Source of the DNA: an uncultured Prevotella sp.
Lineage (GTDB): Bacteria; Bacteroidota; Bacteroidia; Bacteroidales; Bacteroidaceae
Length of the DNA stretch: 59,271 nt
Reading direction: 5' to 3'
Assembly: GCA_900322035.1 (NCBI GenBank)
Contig: ONYL01000010.1
Coordinates: forward strand, 1-59,271
Below the pieces are notes generated by a model. It made no database searches. It was given only the letters and a program-made list of their open reading frames with translations, and was not told the DNA's origin. The position numbers and the translations under genes were made by a program. Shown in pieces: positions 18,128 to 27,194 of the stretch; position 1 is the first letter of the stretch; each line of letters starts with the position of its first letter.

Positions 18128-18164
18128 CACTCAAGATGATCCAGAAGCTATTTTTCAAGTAAGT

Positions 18165-18830
18165 ATGGCCGAACCTACAGCATATAGAATAGAATTGAGC
18201 GAGCGCATCCTTACCATAGCGATGAAAGAGTTTCATCAACGCGGATTGCGCGCAGTCAAAATGGATGATATTGCTAAAAAATTGGGAATATCAAAACGAA
18301 CCCTCTATGAGATTTTCGCCGATAAGGAAACCCTGCTCTTTGAATGCGTCAAATACTGTTGCGAGAAGGAGCACGAGGAGATTATGGCCCGCAAAGCGGA
18401 TACTCGCGTTGATATCATGGACCAACTCATTGATTATACTCGCATACGTATTTCGTACATGACCGATGCGAGTCCGACTTTTTTCTCTGAGTTGAGACGT
18501 TATGGGCGTGTGGTAGATTATCTTCAGGAAAATAGAAAACAACAGCGTCAAGATGGGGCCTATTTCATCCATGCCGCTCAGAAAGATGGATATATACGTT
18601 CAGACATAGATATGGAACTGCTTGGGAAAATCTTTGATCTTACCGTCAGTGCGATTATGCAAGCAGAGCTGTATAAACAATTTGATATACATCGTATATT
18701 CCATAACTTTTTGTTTGTTTGGGTGCGTGGCATTTCTACGGAAAAGGGAATCAAAAAGATTGATCGGATTATTGACCAAGCAAGATCCGCTAATGACTTT
18801 TCATCGACTACTATTAATATAAAAATATGA
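18165..18830 (+). CDS. TetR/AcrR family transcriptional regulator
   Basis: A 221-residue regulator. The N-terminal TetR helix-turn-helix covers about 10-57 ('ILTIAMKEFHQRGLRAVKMD', 'IAKKLGISKRTLYEIFADKE', 'TLLFECV'). The remaining helical C-terminal domain would bind an unknown ligand and form dimers. Its stop overlaps the ATG of the HAD phosphatase gene by 4 bases (18827-18830), so both are one operon. TetR proteins commonly repress their own or neighbouring genes, but no clear palindrome was found at the promoter. Confidence 0.92.
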   Translation: MAEPTAYRIELSERILTIAMKEFHQRGLRAVKMDDIAKKLGISKRTLYEIFADKETLLFECVKYCCEKEHEEIMARKADTRVDIMDQLIDYTRIRISYMTDASPTFFSELRRYGRVVDYLQENRKQQRQDGAYFIHAAQKDGYIRSDIDMELLGKIFDLTVSAIMQAELYKQFDIHRIFHNFLFVWVRGISTEKGIKKIDRIIDQARSANDFSSTTINIKI

Positions 18831-19468
18831 TCAAAGGATATTTTTTTGATTTGGATGGCGTAGTGTTCAACACAGAGCCTTTATATACGCGATATTGGAG
18901 TCAGGTGGGAGAGAGACTCCAGCCGCAAATTCCCGACTTTGCCCTGCGGATTAAAGGACAGACTCTGCCTCAGATTTTTGATGCCTATTTTTCTGGCGCG
19001 TTGGCAGGAGAGCAGGAGTCTATTGTCCGTGGCCTCGACGATTTTGAAGCGCACATGGATTTTGAATATGTCCCCGGTTTTCTTGATTTTGCATCATGGC
19101 TGAAAGGACAGCATGTCGCCACGGCGCTTGTGACGAGCAGCAATCATAAGAAGATGGAAAATGTCTACAGGTGCCATCCTGGTTTTCAAGAAATGTTTGA
19201 GGAGATATTGACCGCTGAGGACTTTGCTGCGTCTAAGCCTTCTCCTGACTGCTACTTGAAGGCGGCCAAGCGTTTCGGGTTAAGTCCCGATGATTGCGTA
19301 GGCTTTGAAGACAGTTTCAATGGTTTGAAATCTTTGAAGGCGGCGCATATGAAGGTTGTCGGACTTGCTACTACCAACAGCCCTGAGTCTATCAGTGCTT
19401 TGGCTGACTTCATCATTAAGGATTATACTAACCTTGATGTGCTGATCAGCCGATTGCGACAGTGGTAG
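18827..19468 (+). CDS. HAD-superfamily phosphatase/phosphoglucomutase-like hydrolase
   Basis: A 213-residue haloacid-dehalogenase-type enzyme, subfamily IA. Motif I is 'YFFDLDGVVFNTEPLY' with nucleophile Asp8 and Asp10, followed by a helical cap (about 16-80). Motif II is 'ALVTSSNHKKM', motif III a Lys in 'AASKPSPDCY', and motif IV 'CVGFEDSFNGLKSLKAA'. The 'DGVxxxTEPLY' start and 'SKPxPDxY' fit the beta-phosphoglucomutase / sugar-phosphate phosphatase group; the substrate cannot be set from sequence. Co-translated with the TetR gene. Confidence 0.88.
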   Translation: MIKGYFFDLDGVVFNTEPLYTRYWSQVGERLQPQIPDFALRIKGQTLPQIFDAYFSGALAGEQESIVRGLDDFEAHMDFEYVPGFLDFASWLKGQHVATALVTSSNHKKMENVYRCHPGFQEMFEEILTAEDFAASKPSPDCYLKAAKRFGLSPDDCVGFEDSFNGLKSLKAAHMKVVGLATTNSPESISALADFIIKDYTNLDVLISRLRQW

Positions 19469-19833
19469 CGCTCCTTTTGAAAAGATTTCTGCCTCAAAGT
19501 TCTTAAACTTCAATTTGTCGTTTTGACACCCCGTTGTCAGCTTTGTTTTTACAATAATATCGAACGACAATAGAGTTGAAAAAAGCAATTTTCTCTTCTT
19601 CTCGTTTTGCAAACTCGATATTACAAAACGATATTAAAGAAAATGACCCGAAAAAAGAAGATTTTCTGTTAAAGACCATGATATTACCGAAATAATTATT
19701 AACTTTGCCAACGCATAAGTTTTGGCCCAGCCATCCTCGTTTTTAATGGCTCGATCAACCAGAGGAGAATATCGGGACAGAATCTTACTTCGAAGCTCAA
19801 TGCATTAGAAAATGTTAATAACGTTATAAGTTT
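19469..19833 (+). promoter_or_regulatory. Nuo operon leader and promoter region
   Basis: A 365-base gap between the HAD gene and nuoA. TAACTTTG at 19700-19707 fits a Bacteroidetes -7 box, but a good -33 TTTG at the right distance is lacking. It would give a leader of about 120 bases. The leader holds the phrase GGCCCAGCCATCC then TTTTTAATGGCTCG, which can form only a weak hairpin. No known riboswitch is recognised, and no gene is seen in the rest of the gap. Confidence 0.5.
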
Positions 19834-20184
19834 ATGTATTTCACTTTTTTAGTTACCGTCTTTATCACGGCCTTAGTGCTTGTAGCAGGCGCATTCGTCA
19901 TAGCCAAGCTCTTGGGTCCGCGTTCCTACAATCCGGTAAAAGGAGAGCCTTTTGAGTGTGGTATTCCCACACGAGGGTCGTCGTGGATTCCCGTCCACAT
20001 CGGCTACTATCTCTTCGCCATCCTTTTCCTGATGTTCGATATCGAGACAGTGTTTCTCTATCCTTGGGCCGTAGTGGTCAAGCAGATAGGTCCTATGGGC
20101 CTGCTGACTATTGGATTCTTTCTCTTGGTATTAGTTTTTGGCTTGGCTTATGCCTGGCGGAAAGGAGCGCTTGAATGGAAGTAA
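19834..20184 (+). CDS. nuoA: NADH-quinone oxidoreductase subunit A
   Basis: Small membrane subunit of complex I, 116 residues. Three membrane helices are visible (about 3-24, 62-82 and 90-108). The family's conserved loop is 'GPRSYNPVKGEPFECGIPTRG', with the conserved Glu-Cys-Gly, then 'YYLFAILFLMFDIETVFLYPW'. First gene of a ten-gene rightward operon. It overlaps nuoB by 10 bases. Confidence 0.95.
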   Translation: MYFTFLVTVFITALVLVAGAFVIAKLLGPRSYNPVKGEPFECGIPTRGSSWIPVHIGYYLFAILFLMFDIETVFLYPWAVVVKQIGPMGLLTIGFFLLVLVFGLAYAWRKGALEWK

Positions 20185-21044
20185 GAAAACCGCACATCAA
20201 GGCTTTCCCCTATGAGGACTGGAAAGACAATGAGACCTTGGAGAAAATGGCCAATGATCTCAATGACGGTGGAGTAAACCTCGTATTGGGCAATCTTGAT
20301 CAGATGATCAACTGGGGTCGAAGCAACTCTCTGTGGTCGCTCACCTTTGCAACATCATGTTGTGGTATTGAGTTTATGGCTGTGGGTTGCGCACGCTATG
20401 ATTTCTCTCGTTTCGGCTTTGAAGTAACGAGAAACTCACCTCGTCAGGCCGACCTTATTATGTGTGCTGGTACGATCACTAACAAGATGGCTCCGGCTTT
20501 GAAACGCCTTTATGATGAAATGGCCGAACCGAAGTATGTGATTGCCGTCGGTGGCTGTGCCATCTCCGGCGGACCATTTAAGGACAGCTATCATGTAATG
20601 CGTGGTATCGATGAGATTATTCCGGTTGATGTCTATATCCCCGGTTGTCCGCCACGTCCAGAGGCAATCATCTACGGTATGATGCAGCTGCAACGAAAGG
20701 TAAAGATCGAGAAGTTCTTTGGTGGTGTCAACCACAAACAGGATAGTGAAGAACGCGAAATCGGTCGCAGCAATGAAGAGCTGATTTTTGAAGATAAGCT
20801 TGGTATTAATGTTGACGACACGAAGAAAGAACGCGAGGATGCATGGCTGGCGGCCTACAAACCCGCTGCTAAGCCTGCAGCTAAACCTGCTGCTGCTCCC
20901 AAGCCCGTCGCTTCTAAAAAAGACACGATCGTTGTCGACAAAGTGCCTTCGAAGGAAGAGGTGGAAAAGTTGGGTAAGCAACTTGACAGCCTGAAGAAAA
21001 ATGAGGCTACAAAGTCTGGAGCCAAAGGTGAAACCACTAAATAA
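20175..21044 (+). CDS. nuoB: NADH-quinone oxidoreductase subunit B with long C-terminal tail
   Basis: Carries the N2 4Fe-4S cluster that passes electrons to quinone. Residues 1-~185 are a normal NuoB with ligands Cys62-Cys63 ('TSCCGIEF'), Cys128 ('VGGCAISGG') and Cys158 ('IPGCPPRPE'). The protein is 289 residues against about 160-220 for most homologues. The extra ~100 residues are low complexity: an acidic stretch (190-225), Lys-Pro-Ala repeats ('KPAAKPAAKPAAAPKP', 229-244) and a Lys/Glu helix ('SKEEVEKLGKQLDSLKK'). The tail has no cofactor motif and would face the cytoplasm, near where NuoG would dock in complete complex I. Confidence 0.95.
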   Translation: MEVRKPHIKAFPYEDWKDNETLEKMANDLNDGGVNLVLGNLDQMINWGRSNSLWSLTFATSCCGIEFMAVGCARYDFSRFGFEVTRNSPRQADLIMCAGTITNKMAPALKRLYDEMAEPKYVIAVGGCAISGGPFKDSYHVMRGIDEIIPVDVYIPGCPPRPEAIIYGMMQLQRKVKIEKFFGGVNHKQDSEEREIGRSNEELIFEDKLGINVDDTKKEREDAWLAAYKPAAKPAAKPAAAPKPVASKKDTIVVDKVPSKEEVEKLGKQLDSLKKNEATKSGAKGETTK

Positions 21045-21059
21045 ATAAGGTAGAGAAAG

Positions 21060-22631
21060 ATGAAATTAGCAAATAAAGAATTCGGATTTGAAAGTTTTGC
21101 CTCAGAGATGGCAAAACTCAAAAATGAGAAACATTTTGACTACCTGGTGACCATCGTCGGTGAGGATTTCGGAGAAGAAGGCTTGGGGTGTATCTATATT
21201 TTGGAGAACACTCAAAACCACGAGCGGTGCTCTGTAAAACAGCTTGCAAAGAAAGTGGGAGAGGATAGTGTGGTACCCTCTGTCATCAAAATTTGGGCTG
21301 ATGCCAACCTCTTGGAAAGAGAAGTTTTTGACTTCTATGGAATCAAATTCCTTGGTCATCCGGACATGCGTCGCCTCTATTTGCGCAACGACTTTCAGGG
21401 ATATCCTTTGCGCAAAGACTATGACATGAGTCCGGAGAAAAACATGTACAGCCTGACAGATGACGTGGAGGTAGACAGCACTACAGAATGGAATCTGAAT
21501 GAAAACGGAGAGCTTTATGCCACCGTCCATCCGCTGTTCCATGACGATGCCTATGTCATCAATATCGGCCCGCAGCATCCTTCCACCCATGGTGTGCTTC
21601 GTCTGCAAACTGAAATTAATGGTGAGGTAGTGGAGCGAGTTTATCCTCATTTGGGATATATTCACCGTGGCATTGAGAAACTCTGCGAGCAGATGACCTA
21701 TCCGCAGACGCTGGGCTTCACCGATCGAATGAACTATCTGAGTGCCATGCATCATCGCCATGCACTTGTAGGTGTGATTGAGGAGGCTATGGGTATTGAA
21801 CTCTCTGACAGGATACGCTATATCCGTACAATCATGGATGAGCTGCAGCGTATTGACAACCACTTGCTGTTTACGTCTTGCGTAGCCCAGGACTTGAGTG
21901 CTCTTACAGCCTTTATTTATGGTATGCGGGACCGCGAGCATGTGCTCAATGTGATGGAGGAAACCACTGGTGGCCGTCTGATCCAGAACTATTACCGTAT
22001 AGGAGGCTTGCAGGCCGATATTGATCCTCATTTCGTAGAGAATGTGAAGGCCTTGTGCAAGTATCTGCGTCCGATGATTCAGGAATATCTCGACGTTTTT
22101 GGTGATAATGTCATCACCCATAAGCGTTTGGTTGGAGTGGGCTCCATGAGCAAGGCTGATTGTATCAGCTATGCTGTCACGGGACCGGCCGGTCGTGCTT
22201 CTGGCTGGCACAACGACGTGAGAAAGAATCATCCCTATGATCTCTATGATAAGGTGGATTGGAACGAAATCACCATGACAGGCTGTGACTCGATGGATCG
22301 CTACTACGTTCATATCAAAGAGATGTACGAGAGTCTGAATATCATCGAACAGCTGATCGACAACATTCCAGAAGGTGAATTCTATATTAAGCAAAAGCCC
22401 ATCATCAAGGTACCCGAAGGACAGTGGTATTTCTCAGTAGAAGGTGGTGCCGGTGAGTTTGGTGTATACCTTGACAGTCACGGTGACAAGAGTCCCTACC
22501 GTCTCAAATTCCGTCCGATGGGCCTTACCCTTGTGGGGGCTATGGACAAGATGCTGCGTGGACAGAAAATTGCCGACCTCGTGGCAACGGGAGCTGCTCT
22601 GGATTTCGTGATTCCCGACATCGACCGCTAA
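21060..22631 (+). CDS. nuoCD: NADH-quinone oxidoreductase fused subunits C and D
   Basis: Peripheral-arm subunits C and D in one 523-residue chain. About 1-150 is NuoC ('WADANLLEREVFDFYGIKF', 'GHPDMRRLYL', 'GYPLRKDY'). About 165-523 is NuoD, the 49-kDa quinone-site subunit ('INIGPQHPSTHGVLRLQ', 'YPHLGYIHRGIEKL', 'YLSAMHHRHAL', 'TGPAGRASGWHNDVRKNHPY', 'DIDR' end). The His of PQHPSTHG that lines the quinone cavity is present. NuoC is shorter than the E. coli version. Spaced 15 bases from nuoB. The C-D fusion is also found in enterobacteria. Confidence 0.95.
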   Translation: MKLANKEFGFESFASEMAKLKNEKHFDYLVTIVGEDFGEEGLGCIYILENTQNHERCSVKQLAKKVGEDSVVPSVIKIWADANLLEREVFDFYGIKFLGHPDMRRLYLRNDFQGYPLRKDYDMSPEKNMYSLTDDVEVDSTTEWNLNENGELYATVHPLFHDDAYVINIGPQHPSTHGVLRLQTEINGEVVERVYPHLGYIHRGIEKLCEQMTYPQTLGFTDRMNYLSAMHHRHALVGVIEEAMGIELSDRIRYIRTIMDELQRIDNHLLFTSCVAQDLSALTAFIYGMRDREHVLNVMEETTGGRLIQNYYRIGGLQADIDPHFVENVKALCKYLRPMIQEYLDVFGDNVITHKRLVGVGSMSKADCISYAVTGPAGRASGWHNDVRKNHPYDLYDKVDWNEITMTGCDSMDRYYVHIKEMYESLNIIEQLIDNIPEGEFYIKQKPIIKVPEGQWYFSVEGGAGEFGVYLDSHGDKSPYRLKFRPMGLTLVGAMDKMLRGQKIADLVATGAALDFVIPDIDR

Positions 22632-22674
22632 TCAGTGGGACAAAACAATTATATCAACTTAGAATTAAACACAA

Positions 22675-23769
22675 ATGTTTGATTTTTCAGTAATAACGCA
22701 ATGGTTTGACTCGCTTCTTCGCAATACCTGCGGATTAGGTGATTTTTGGACCATTCTCATTGAGTGCGTAGCCGTAGGTGCCATTATCTTGCTGCTCTAT
22801 ACGGTGTTCGCCATATTCATGATTTTCTTTGAGCGTAAGGTTTGCGCCTGGTTCCAGTGCCGGTTGGGTCCTATGCGTGTGGGTCCCTGGGGAACGCTGC
22901 AGGTGATCGCCGACGTTGTAAAGATGCTCATCAAGGAGATCTTTGCCGTTGACAAGGCTGATAAACTCCTCTATGTCTTGGCTCCGTGTCTCACAATCAT
23001 CGCTTCGGTGGGCACATTTGCTTTCTTGCCTTGGAATAAAGGTGCTCTCGTTCTTGACTTCAACGTAGGTGTATTCCTTATCACGGCTATCTCCTCCATT
23101 GGCATTCTGGGTATAATCCTTGCAGGCTGGGGCAGCAACAACAAGTATTCTGTGGTTAGTGCCATGCGTGGTGCTGTCCAGATGATTTCCTACGAACTGA
23201 GTTTAGCACTCTGTCTCATTACTGCCGTTGTCCTTGTGGGGAGTATGCAACTTTCTGATATTATCAACGCTCAGACAGGACCTTGGCAGTGGCTGGTCAT
23301 CCAGGGACATATTCCTGCTATTCTCGCTTTCTGTGTATTCCTCATAGCCGGCAATGCCGAAGCCAATCGTGGTCCGTTCGACCTCGCTGAAGCAGAGAGT
23401 GAGTTGACAGCAGGCTATCACACGGAATATAGTGGTATGGGTTTCGGCTTCTACTATTTGGCCGAATATCTTAATCTTGTTACTATTTCGGGTATAGCTG
23501 CTACAGTGTTCTTAGGTGGTTGGGCCCCGCTAAACATCGGAGTTGCCGGATTCGACCATTTGATGGATCTCATCCCCGGATTTGTTTGGTTCATCGGCAA
23601 GATGCTCTTTATCATTTGGGTATTGATGTGGATTCGTTGGACCTTCCCCCGTCTGCGAATCGACCATATCCTAAAGCTTGAATGGAAATACCTCATGCCA
23701 TTGATGCTGTGTGTGTTGGTGCTCATGACAGTGTGCGTTTCTTTCGGCTGGACATTTACTAATCATTAA
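22675..23769 (+). CDS. nuoH: NADH-quinone oxidoreductase subunit H
   Basis: Membrane subunit that joins the peripheral arm to the proton-pumping arm and forms part of the quinone chamber. 364 residues with about eight to nine helices. Conserved stretches: 'FFERKVCAWFQCRLGPMRVGP' on helix 2 and its loop, 'AMRGAVQMISYELSLAL', 'AEANRGPFDLAEAESELTAG', and 'MLFIIWVLMWIRWTFPRLRI'. The acidic loop residues that couple quinone binding to pumping are present. Follows nuoCD after 43 bases. Confidence 0.95.
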   Translation: MFDFSVITQWFDSLLRNTCGLGDFWTILIECVAVGAIILLLYTVFAIFMIFFERKVCAWFQCRLGPMRVGPWGTLQVIADVVKMLIKEIFAVDKADKLLYVLAPCLTIIASVGTFAFLPWNKGALVLDFNVGVFLITAISSIGILGIILAGWGSNNKYSVVSAMRGAVQMISYELSLALCLITAVVLVGSMQLSDIINAQTGPWQWLVIQGHIPAILAFCVFLIAGNAEANRGPFDLAEAESELTAGYHTEYSGMGFGFYYLAEYLNLVTISGIAATVFLGGWAPLNIGVAGFDHLMDLIPGFVWFIGKMLFIIWVLMWIRWTFPRLRIDHILKLEWKYLMPLMLCVLVLMTVCVSFGWTFTNH

Positions 23770-23786
23770 TTGAAAATCAATCAATA

Positions 23787-24356
23787 ATGTCAAATCAATC
23801 ATATTTCGGTGAGATTGGCTCAGCAATGAAGACTCTGGCAACCGGACTGAAGACGACTTGGAAGGAATACTTCGTGAAGAAGTCTACAGAACAATATCCG
23901 GAAAACCGTAAGACGACTCTTCATGTTTCAGCCCGCCACCGCGGTCGTCTCGTTTTTAAGCGTGTGGAAGATCCCAATGATCCACAAGCTGTGAAGCGTG
24001 GCTTGAAGGTGGGTGATTATAAGTGCACGGCTTGCACTATGTGTGAAAAGGCCTGTCCCAATGGGACCATCAAGATAGCTTCTCATATGGAGGCCGATCC
24101 TGAATCAGGGAAAAAGAGCAAAAAACTCGATGATTACCAGTACGATCTCGGTGACTGTATGTTCTGCGAACTCTGTGTAAACGCTTGTAATTTTGATGCT
24201 ATTCAGTTTACCAACGACTTTGAAAACGCTGTGTTTGACCGCTCGAAACTTGTTCTTCATCTTGATAAGGAGGTCTATCAGGGAGGGAGTCTCCCCGATC
24301 TTATCACTGGCGGTGCTCCTTTCTCTGTAGGGCATTTCAACACTAAAACTAAGTAA
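23787..24356 (+). CDS. nuoI: NADH-quinone oxidoreductase subunit I
   Basis: Ferredoxin-like subunit with two 4Fe-4S clusters (N6a/N6b). 189 residues. The two Cys sets are at 80/83/86/90 ('CTACTMCEKACP') and 124/127/130/134 ('CMFCELCVNACN'). The second lacks the common Pro after its last Cys. A charged insert separates the two binding loops ('MEADPESGKKSKKLDDYQYD'). In this reduced complex, with NuoEFG absent, NuoI and NuoB would be the entry clusters for an alternative electron donor. Confidence 0.95.
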   Translation: MSNQSYFGEIGSAMKTLATGLKTTWKEYFVKKSTEQYPENRKTTLHVSARHRGRLVFKRVEDPNDPQAVKRGLKVGDYKCTACTMCEKACPNGTIKIASHMEADPESGKKSKKLDDYQYDLGDCMFCELCVNACNFDAIQFTNDFENAVFDRSKLVLHLDKEVYQGGSLPDLITGGAPFSVGHFNTKTK

Positions 24357-24883
24357 TGGTTATGGACAAAATAGTTATGTTTTGCATCTTGGCTGTAATC
24401 ATTCTAGGTTCAGCCGTGCTCTGTGTCACTACAAAGCGCATTATGCGAGCAGCTACATTCTTGCTCTTCGTGCTCTTTGGTGTTGCAGGTCTTTATTTTC
24501 TTTTGGGTTACACCTTCCTTGGTGCTGCTCAGATTTCAGTTTATGCCGGTGGTATCACGATGATGTATGTGTTTGCCATTCAGCTTGTCTCCAAGAGAAC
24601 CCTTCAAGGACTCATTGAGCGCTTTAAGGGCACACGTGTGGGTGGCGGCCTTCTCATCAGTGTTCTTGGTTTGGTAACCGTAGGACTTGTGTTGATGAAA
24701 AACCAGTTTGTCAACAACCTCGTTTCAGGCGACATTGCAGAAGTCCCAATGGAACAGATTGGTCAGGCTTTGCTGGGTGCCGGTAAATATCAATATGTAC
24801 TGCCGTTCGAGTTCATTTCAGTTTTCTTGCTGGCTTGCATCATCGGCGGTGTTCTTATAGCAAGAAAGGAGGATAAGAAATGA
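24356..24883 (+). CDS. nuoJ: NADH-quinone oxidoreductase subunit J
   Basis: Membrane subunit of the proton-pumping arm, 175 residues with five predicted helices. Conserved helix-3 region 'FLLGYTFLGAAQISVYAGGI' then 'VFAIQLV'. The ATG at 24356 overlaps the nuoI stop by one base. An in-frame ATG at 24362 (MDKIVMF) is an equally good start. The end overlaps nuoK by 4 bases. Confidence 0.93.
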   Translation: MVMDKIVMFCILAVIILGSAVLCVTTKRIMRAATFLLFVLFGVAGLYFLLGYTFLGAAQISVYAGGITMMYVFAIQLVSKRTLQGLIERFKGTRVGGGLLISVLGLVTVGLVLMKNQFVNNLVSGDIAEVPMEQIGQALLGAGKYQYVLPFEFISVFLLACIIGGVLIARKEDKK

Positions 24884-25191
24884 ATATTCCTGTAGAATGT
24901 TGGCTTGGATTGTCGACGCTTTTGTTTTTTATCGGAGTTTTCGGCTTTGTGACTCGTCGCAATCTTATCGCCATGCTCATTTCCATAGAGCTTGTGCTTA
25001 ATTCTGTCGACTTAAACTTTGCCGTTTTCAACCGCATCGTATGGCCAGGACACTTGGAGGGAATGTTTTTCACTCTCTTTTCGATAGGTGTCAGTGCCGC
25101 AGAGACAGCAGTAGCTCTTGCTATTATTATCAATGTTTACCGTAATTATCATAGTGATCAGGTGAACAGTATTGAAAACATGAAATTCTAA
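24880..25191 (+). CDS. nuoK: NADH-quinone oxidoreductase subunit K
   Basis: Small proton-channel subunit of the Mrp/MnhC type, 103 residues and three helices. Conserved glutamates are seen in 'LIAMLISIELVLNSVDLNF' (helix 2) and 'GVSAAETAVALAIIINVYRNY' (helix 3), the two acidic residues that carry protons. The start codon overlaps the nuoJ stop (ATGA). Confidence 0.95.
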   Translation: MNIPVECWLGLSTLLFFIGVFGFVTRRNLIAMLISIELVLNSVDLNFAVFNRIVWPGHLEGMFFTLFSIGVSAAETAVALAIIINVYRNYHSDQVNSIENMKF

Positions 25192-25199
25192 TCGACGTA

Positions 25200-27188
25200 A
25201 TGGAACAATACAGTTATGCATTTTTGATTCTTCTTCTGCCGTTCCTGGGCTTTCTTTTGCTTGGGTTGTTGGGTATGAAGATGCCGAAGAAGGTAGCTGG
25301 TTTGATAGGCACTGCCATAATAGGCACTGTCTTCGCTTTGTCGCTCTATACGGCCTACGAATATTTCTTCGCTGTGGGGCGTGGTGCAGACGGGTTTTAT
25401 CCGACCGTTACTGCCTTCAACTTTACTTGGATGGACTTTGGCAAGTCACCTCTCTTCGGCACACATTTGCTTTTCAACATCGGCTTCCGTCTTACGCCGA
25501 TTAGTGTGATGATGCTCATCGTGATTACCACGGTCAGTTTTATGGTTCATATTTACTCTTTCGGCTATATGGCAGAGCGTGACGAGAACTATAAGGCCAT
25601 TGGACTTGAGAAAGGATTCCAGCGTTTCTATGCTTTCCTCTCTCTCTTCACGATGTCTATGCTTGGTCTTGTGGTTGCTACCAATATCTTCCAGATGTAC
25701 CTTTTCTGGGAGTTGGTTGGTGTGTGCTCCTATCTTCTTATAGGATTCTATTATCCCAAGCATGCTGCCGTTCACGCCTCTAAGAAGGCTTTCATTGTAA
25801 CACGTTTTGCCGACTTGTTTTTCTTAATAGGTATCCTGTTCTTCAGTTTTTATGTGGGTACGTTCAACTACGATCTCACAGCGCCTGAAAATGCAGGGTT
25901 AAGCGGTCGCATTGCTGGTGCTGCATGGGTAATGCCTTTGGCCTTGTTCCTTATGTTCATTGGTGGTGCAGGTAAGAGTGCTATGTTCCCATTGCACATT
26001 TGGTTGCCTGATGCCATGGAGGGTCCAACTCCTGTGTCGGCCTTGATTCATGCAGCAACCATGGTTGTGGCCGGTGTTTATCAGGTGGCCTCGTTGCTTC
26101 CCATTTGGGTTGAATATGCTCCCGTTCAGTTGCATTGGGTGGCCTGGATTGCAGCCTTCACCGCATTCTATGCTGCAGCAGTGGCTTGCTGTCAACGTGA
26201 TATCAAGCGTGGACTTGCTTTCTCTACCATTTCCCAGATAGCCTATATGCTCGTAGCTCTTGGCGTATGCTACGGTGTTGACCATGAGAGCGGACTCGGT
26301 TATACCGCAGGTATGTTCCATCTCTTTACCCATGCCATGTTCAAGGCTCTGCTCTTCCTCTGCTCGGGTGCAATTATCGTGATCATCGGCAGCAATTTCA
26401 AGGACTATATGGGAGGTCTACACAAATACATGCCCATCACAAATATTTGTTTCCTTATTGGTTGCTTGGCCATTTCCGGCATTCCTCCCTTTGCAGGATT
26501 CTTCTCTAAGGATGCAATCATTGATGCATGCGCATTGTTGCCCGGGTGGCAGGGACAGGCATTGAAATGGATTATGACAGTCGTGGCTGGCATGACTGCC
26601 TTCTATATGTTCCGTCTCTACTATGTAATCTTCTGGGGACAGAGTTATTATGAGCTTGATCCTGAGCATCGCAAGAAGCCCGCAGAGGTTCCCTTCCAGA
26701 TGTGGGGTCCATTGGTGTTCCTTGCCGTTATTTCTTGTGTAGCGGGTCTGATTCCTTTCGGCCATTTTGTAAGTGCAAACGGTCAAAGCTTCGATCTTGA
26801 AATCAACTGGACTATAGCATGTACAAGTATTGTGGCTGCACTCATTGGTATTGGGTTAGCTACATATATGTATATGCCCAAGAACAATCCATTGCCTAAG
26901 AAGTTGGAGCGCACGTTCCCTCGTCTTCACAAGGCTGCACTTAATCGCTTCTACATCGACGACGCTTGGCAGTTCTTCACACACAAGATCGTTTTTGGTT
27001 GTTTCTCCATTCCTATTGCATGGTTTGACCGTCATGTCATCGACGGCATGTTCAACTTTGCCGCATGGGGAACCCAGGAAGCCGGCGAGACCATTCGTCC
27101 CTGGCAGAGCGGCGACGTTCGCTCTTATGCAACATGGTTCCTTGCCGGAACTGTTGGTTTAACATTGGTATTACTTTATTTGCTGTAA
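25200..27188 (+). CDS. nuoL: NADH-quinone oxidoreductase subunit L
   Basis: Antiporter-like proton-pumping subunit at the far end of the membrane arm, 662 residues. Conserved segments: 'YLFWELVGVCSYLLIGFYY' with the helix-5 Glu, 'GGAGKSAMFPLHIWLPDAMEG' with the helix-7 Lys, 'PTPVSALIHAATMVVAGVYQV' with the helix-8 His, and 'ISGIPPFAGFFSKDAII'. The C-terminal lateral helix region is present ('LNRFYIDDAWQFF'). Spaced 8 bases from nuoK. Confidence 0.95.
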   Translation: MEQYSYAFLILLLPFLGFLLLGLLGMKMPKKVAGLIGTAIIGTVFALSLYTAYEYFFAVGRGADGFYPTVTAFNFTWMDFGKSPLFGTHLLFNIGFRLTPISVMMLIVITTVSFMVHIYSFGYMAERDENYKAIGLEKGFQRFYAFLSLFTMSMLGLVVATNIFQMYLFWELVGVCSYLLIGFYYPKHAAVHASKKAFIVTRFADLFFLIGILFFSFYVGTFNYDLTAPENAGLSGRIAGAAWVMPLALFLMFIGGAGKSAMFPLHIWLPDAMEGPTPVSALIHAATMVVAGVYQVASLLPIWVEYAPVQLHWVAWIAAFTAFYAAAVACCQRDIKRGLAFSTISQIAYMLVALGVCYGVDHESGLGYTAGMFHLFTHAMFKALLFLCSGAIIVIIGSNFKDYMGGLHKYMPITNICFLIGCLAISGIPPFAGFFSKDAIIDACALLPGWQGQALKWIMTVVAGMTAFYMFRLYYVIFWGQSYYELDPEHRKKPAEVPFQMWGPLVFLAVISCVAGLIPFGHFVSANGQSFDLEINWTIACTSIVAALIGIGLATYMYMPKNNPLPKKLERTFPRLHKAALNRFYIDDAWQFFTHKIVFGCFSIPIAWFDRHVIDGMFNFAAWGTQEAGETIRPWQSGDVRSYATWFLAGTVGLTLVLLYLL

Positions 27189-27194
27189 ACAAAG

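Noticed and set aside
21102-22394. 430-residue frame opposite nuoCD
   Set aside because: It lies antisense to a fully conserved NuoCD and has no known domain; low stop frequency follows from the codon use of the real gene.
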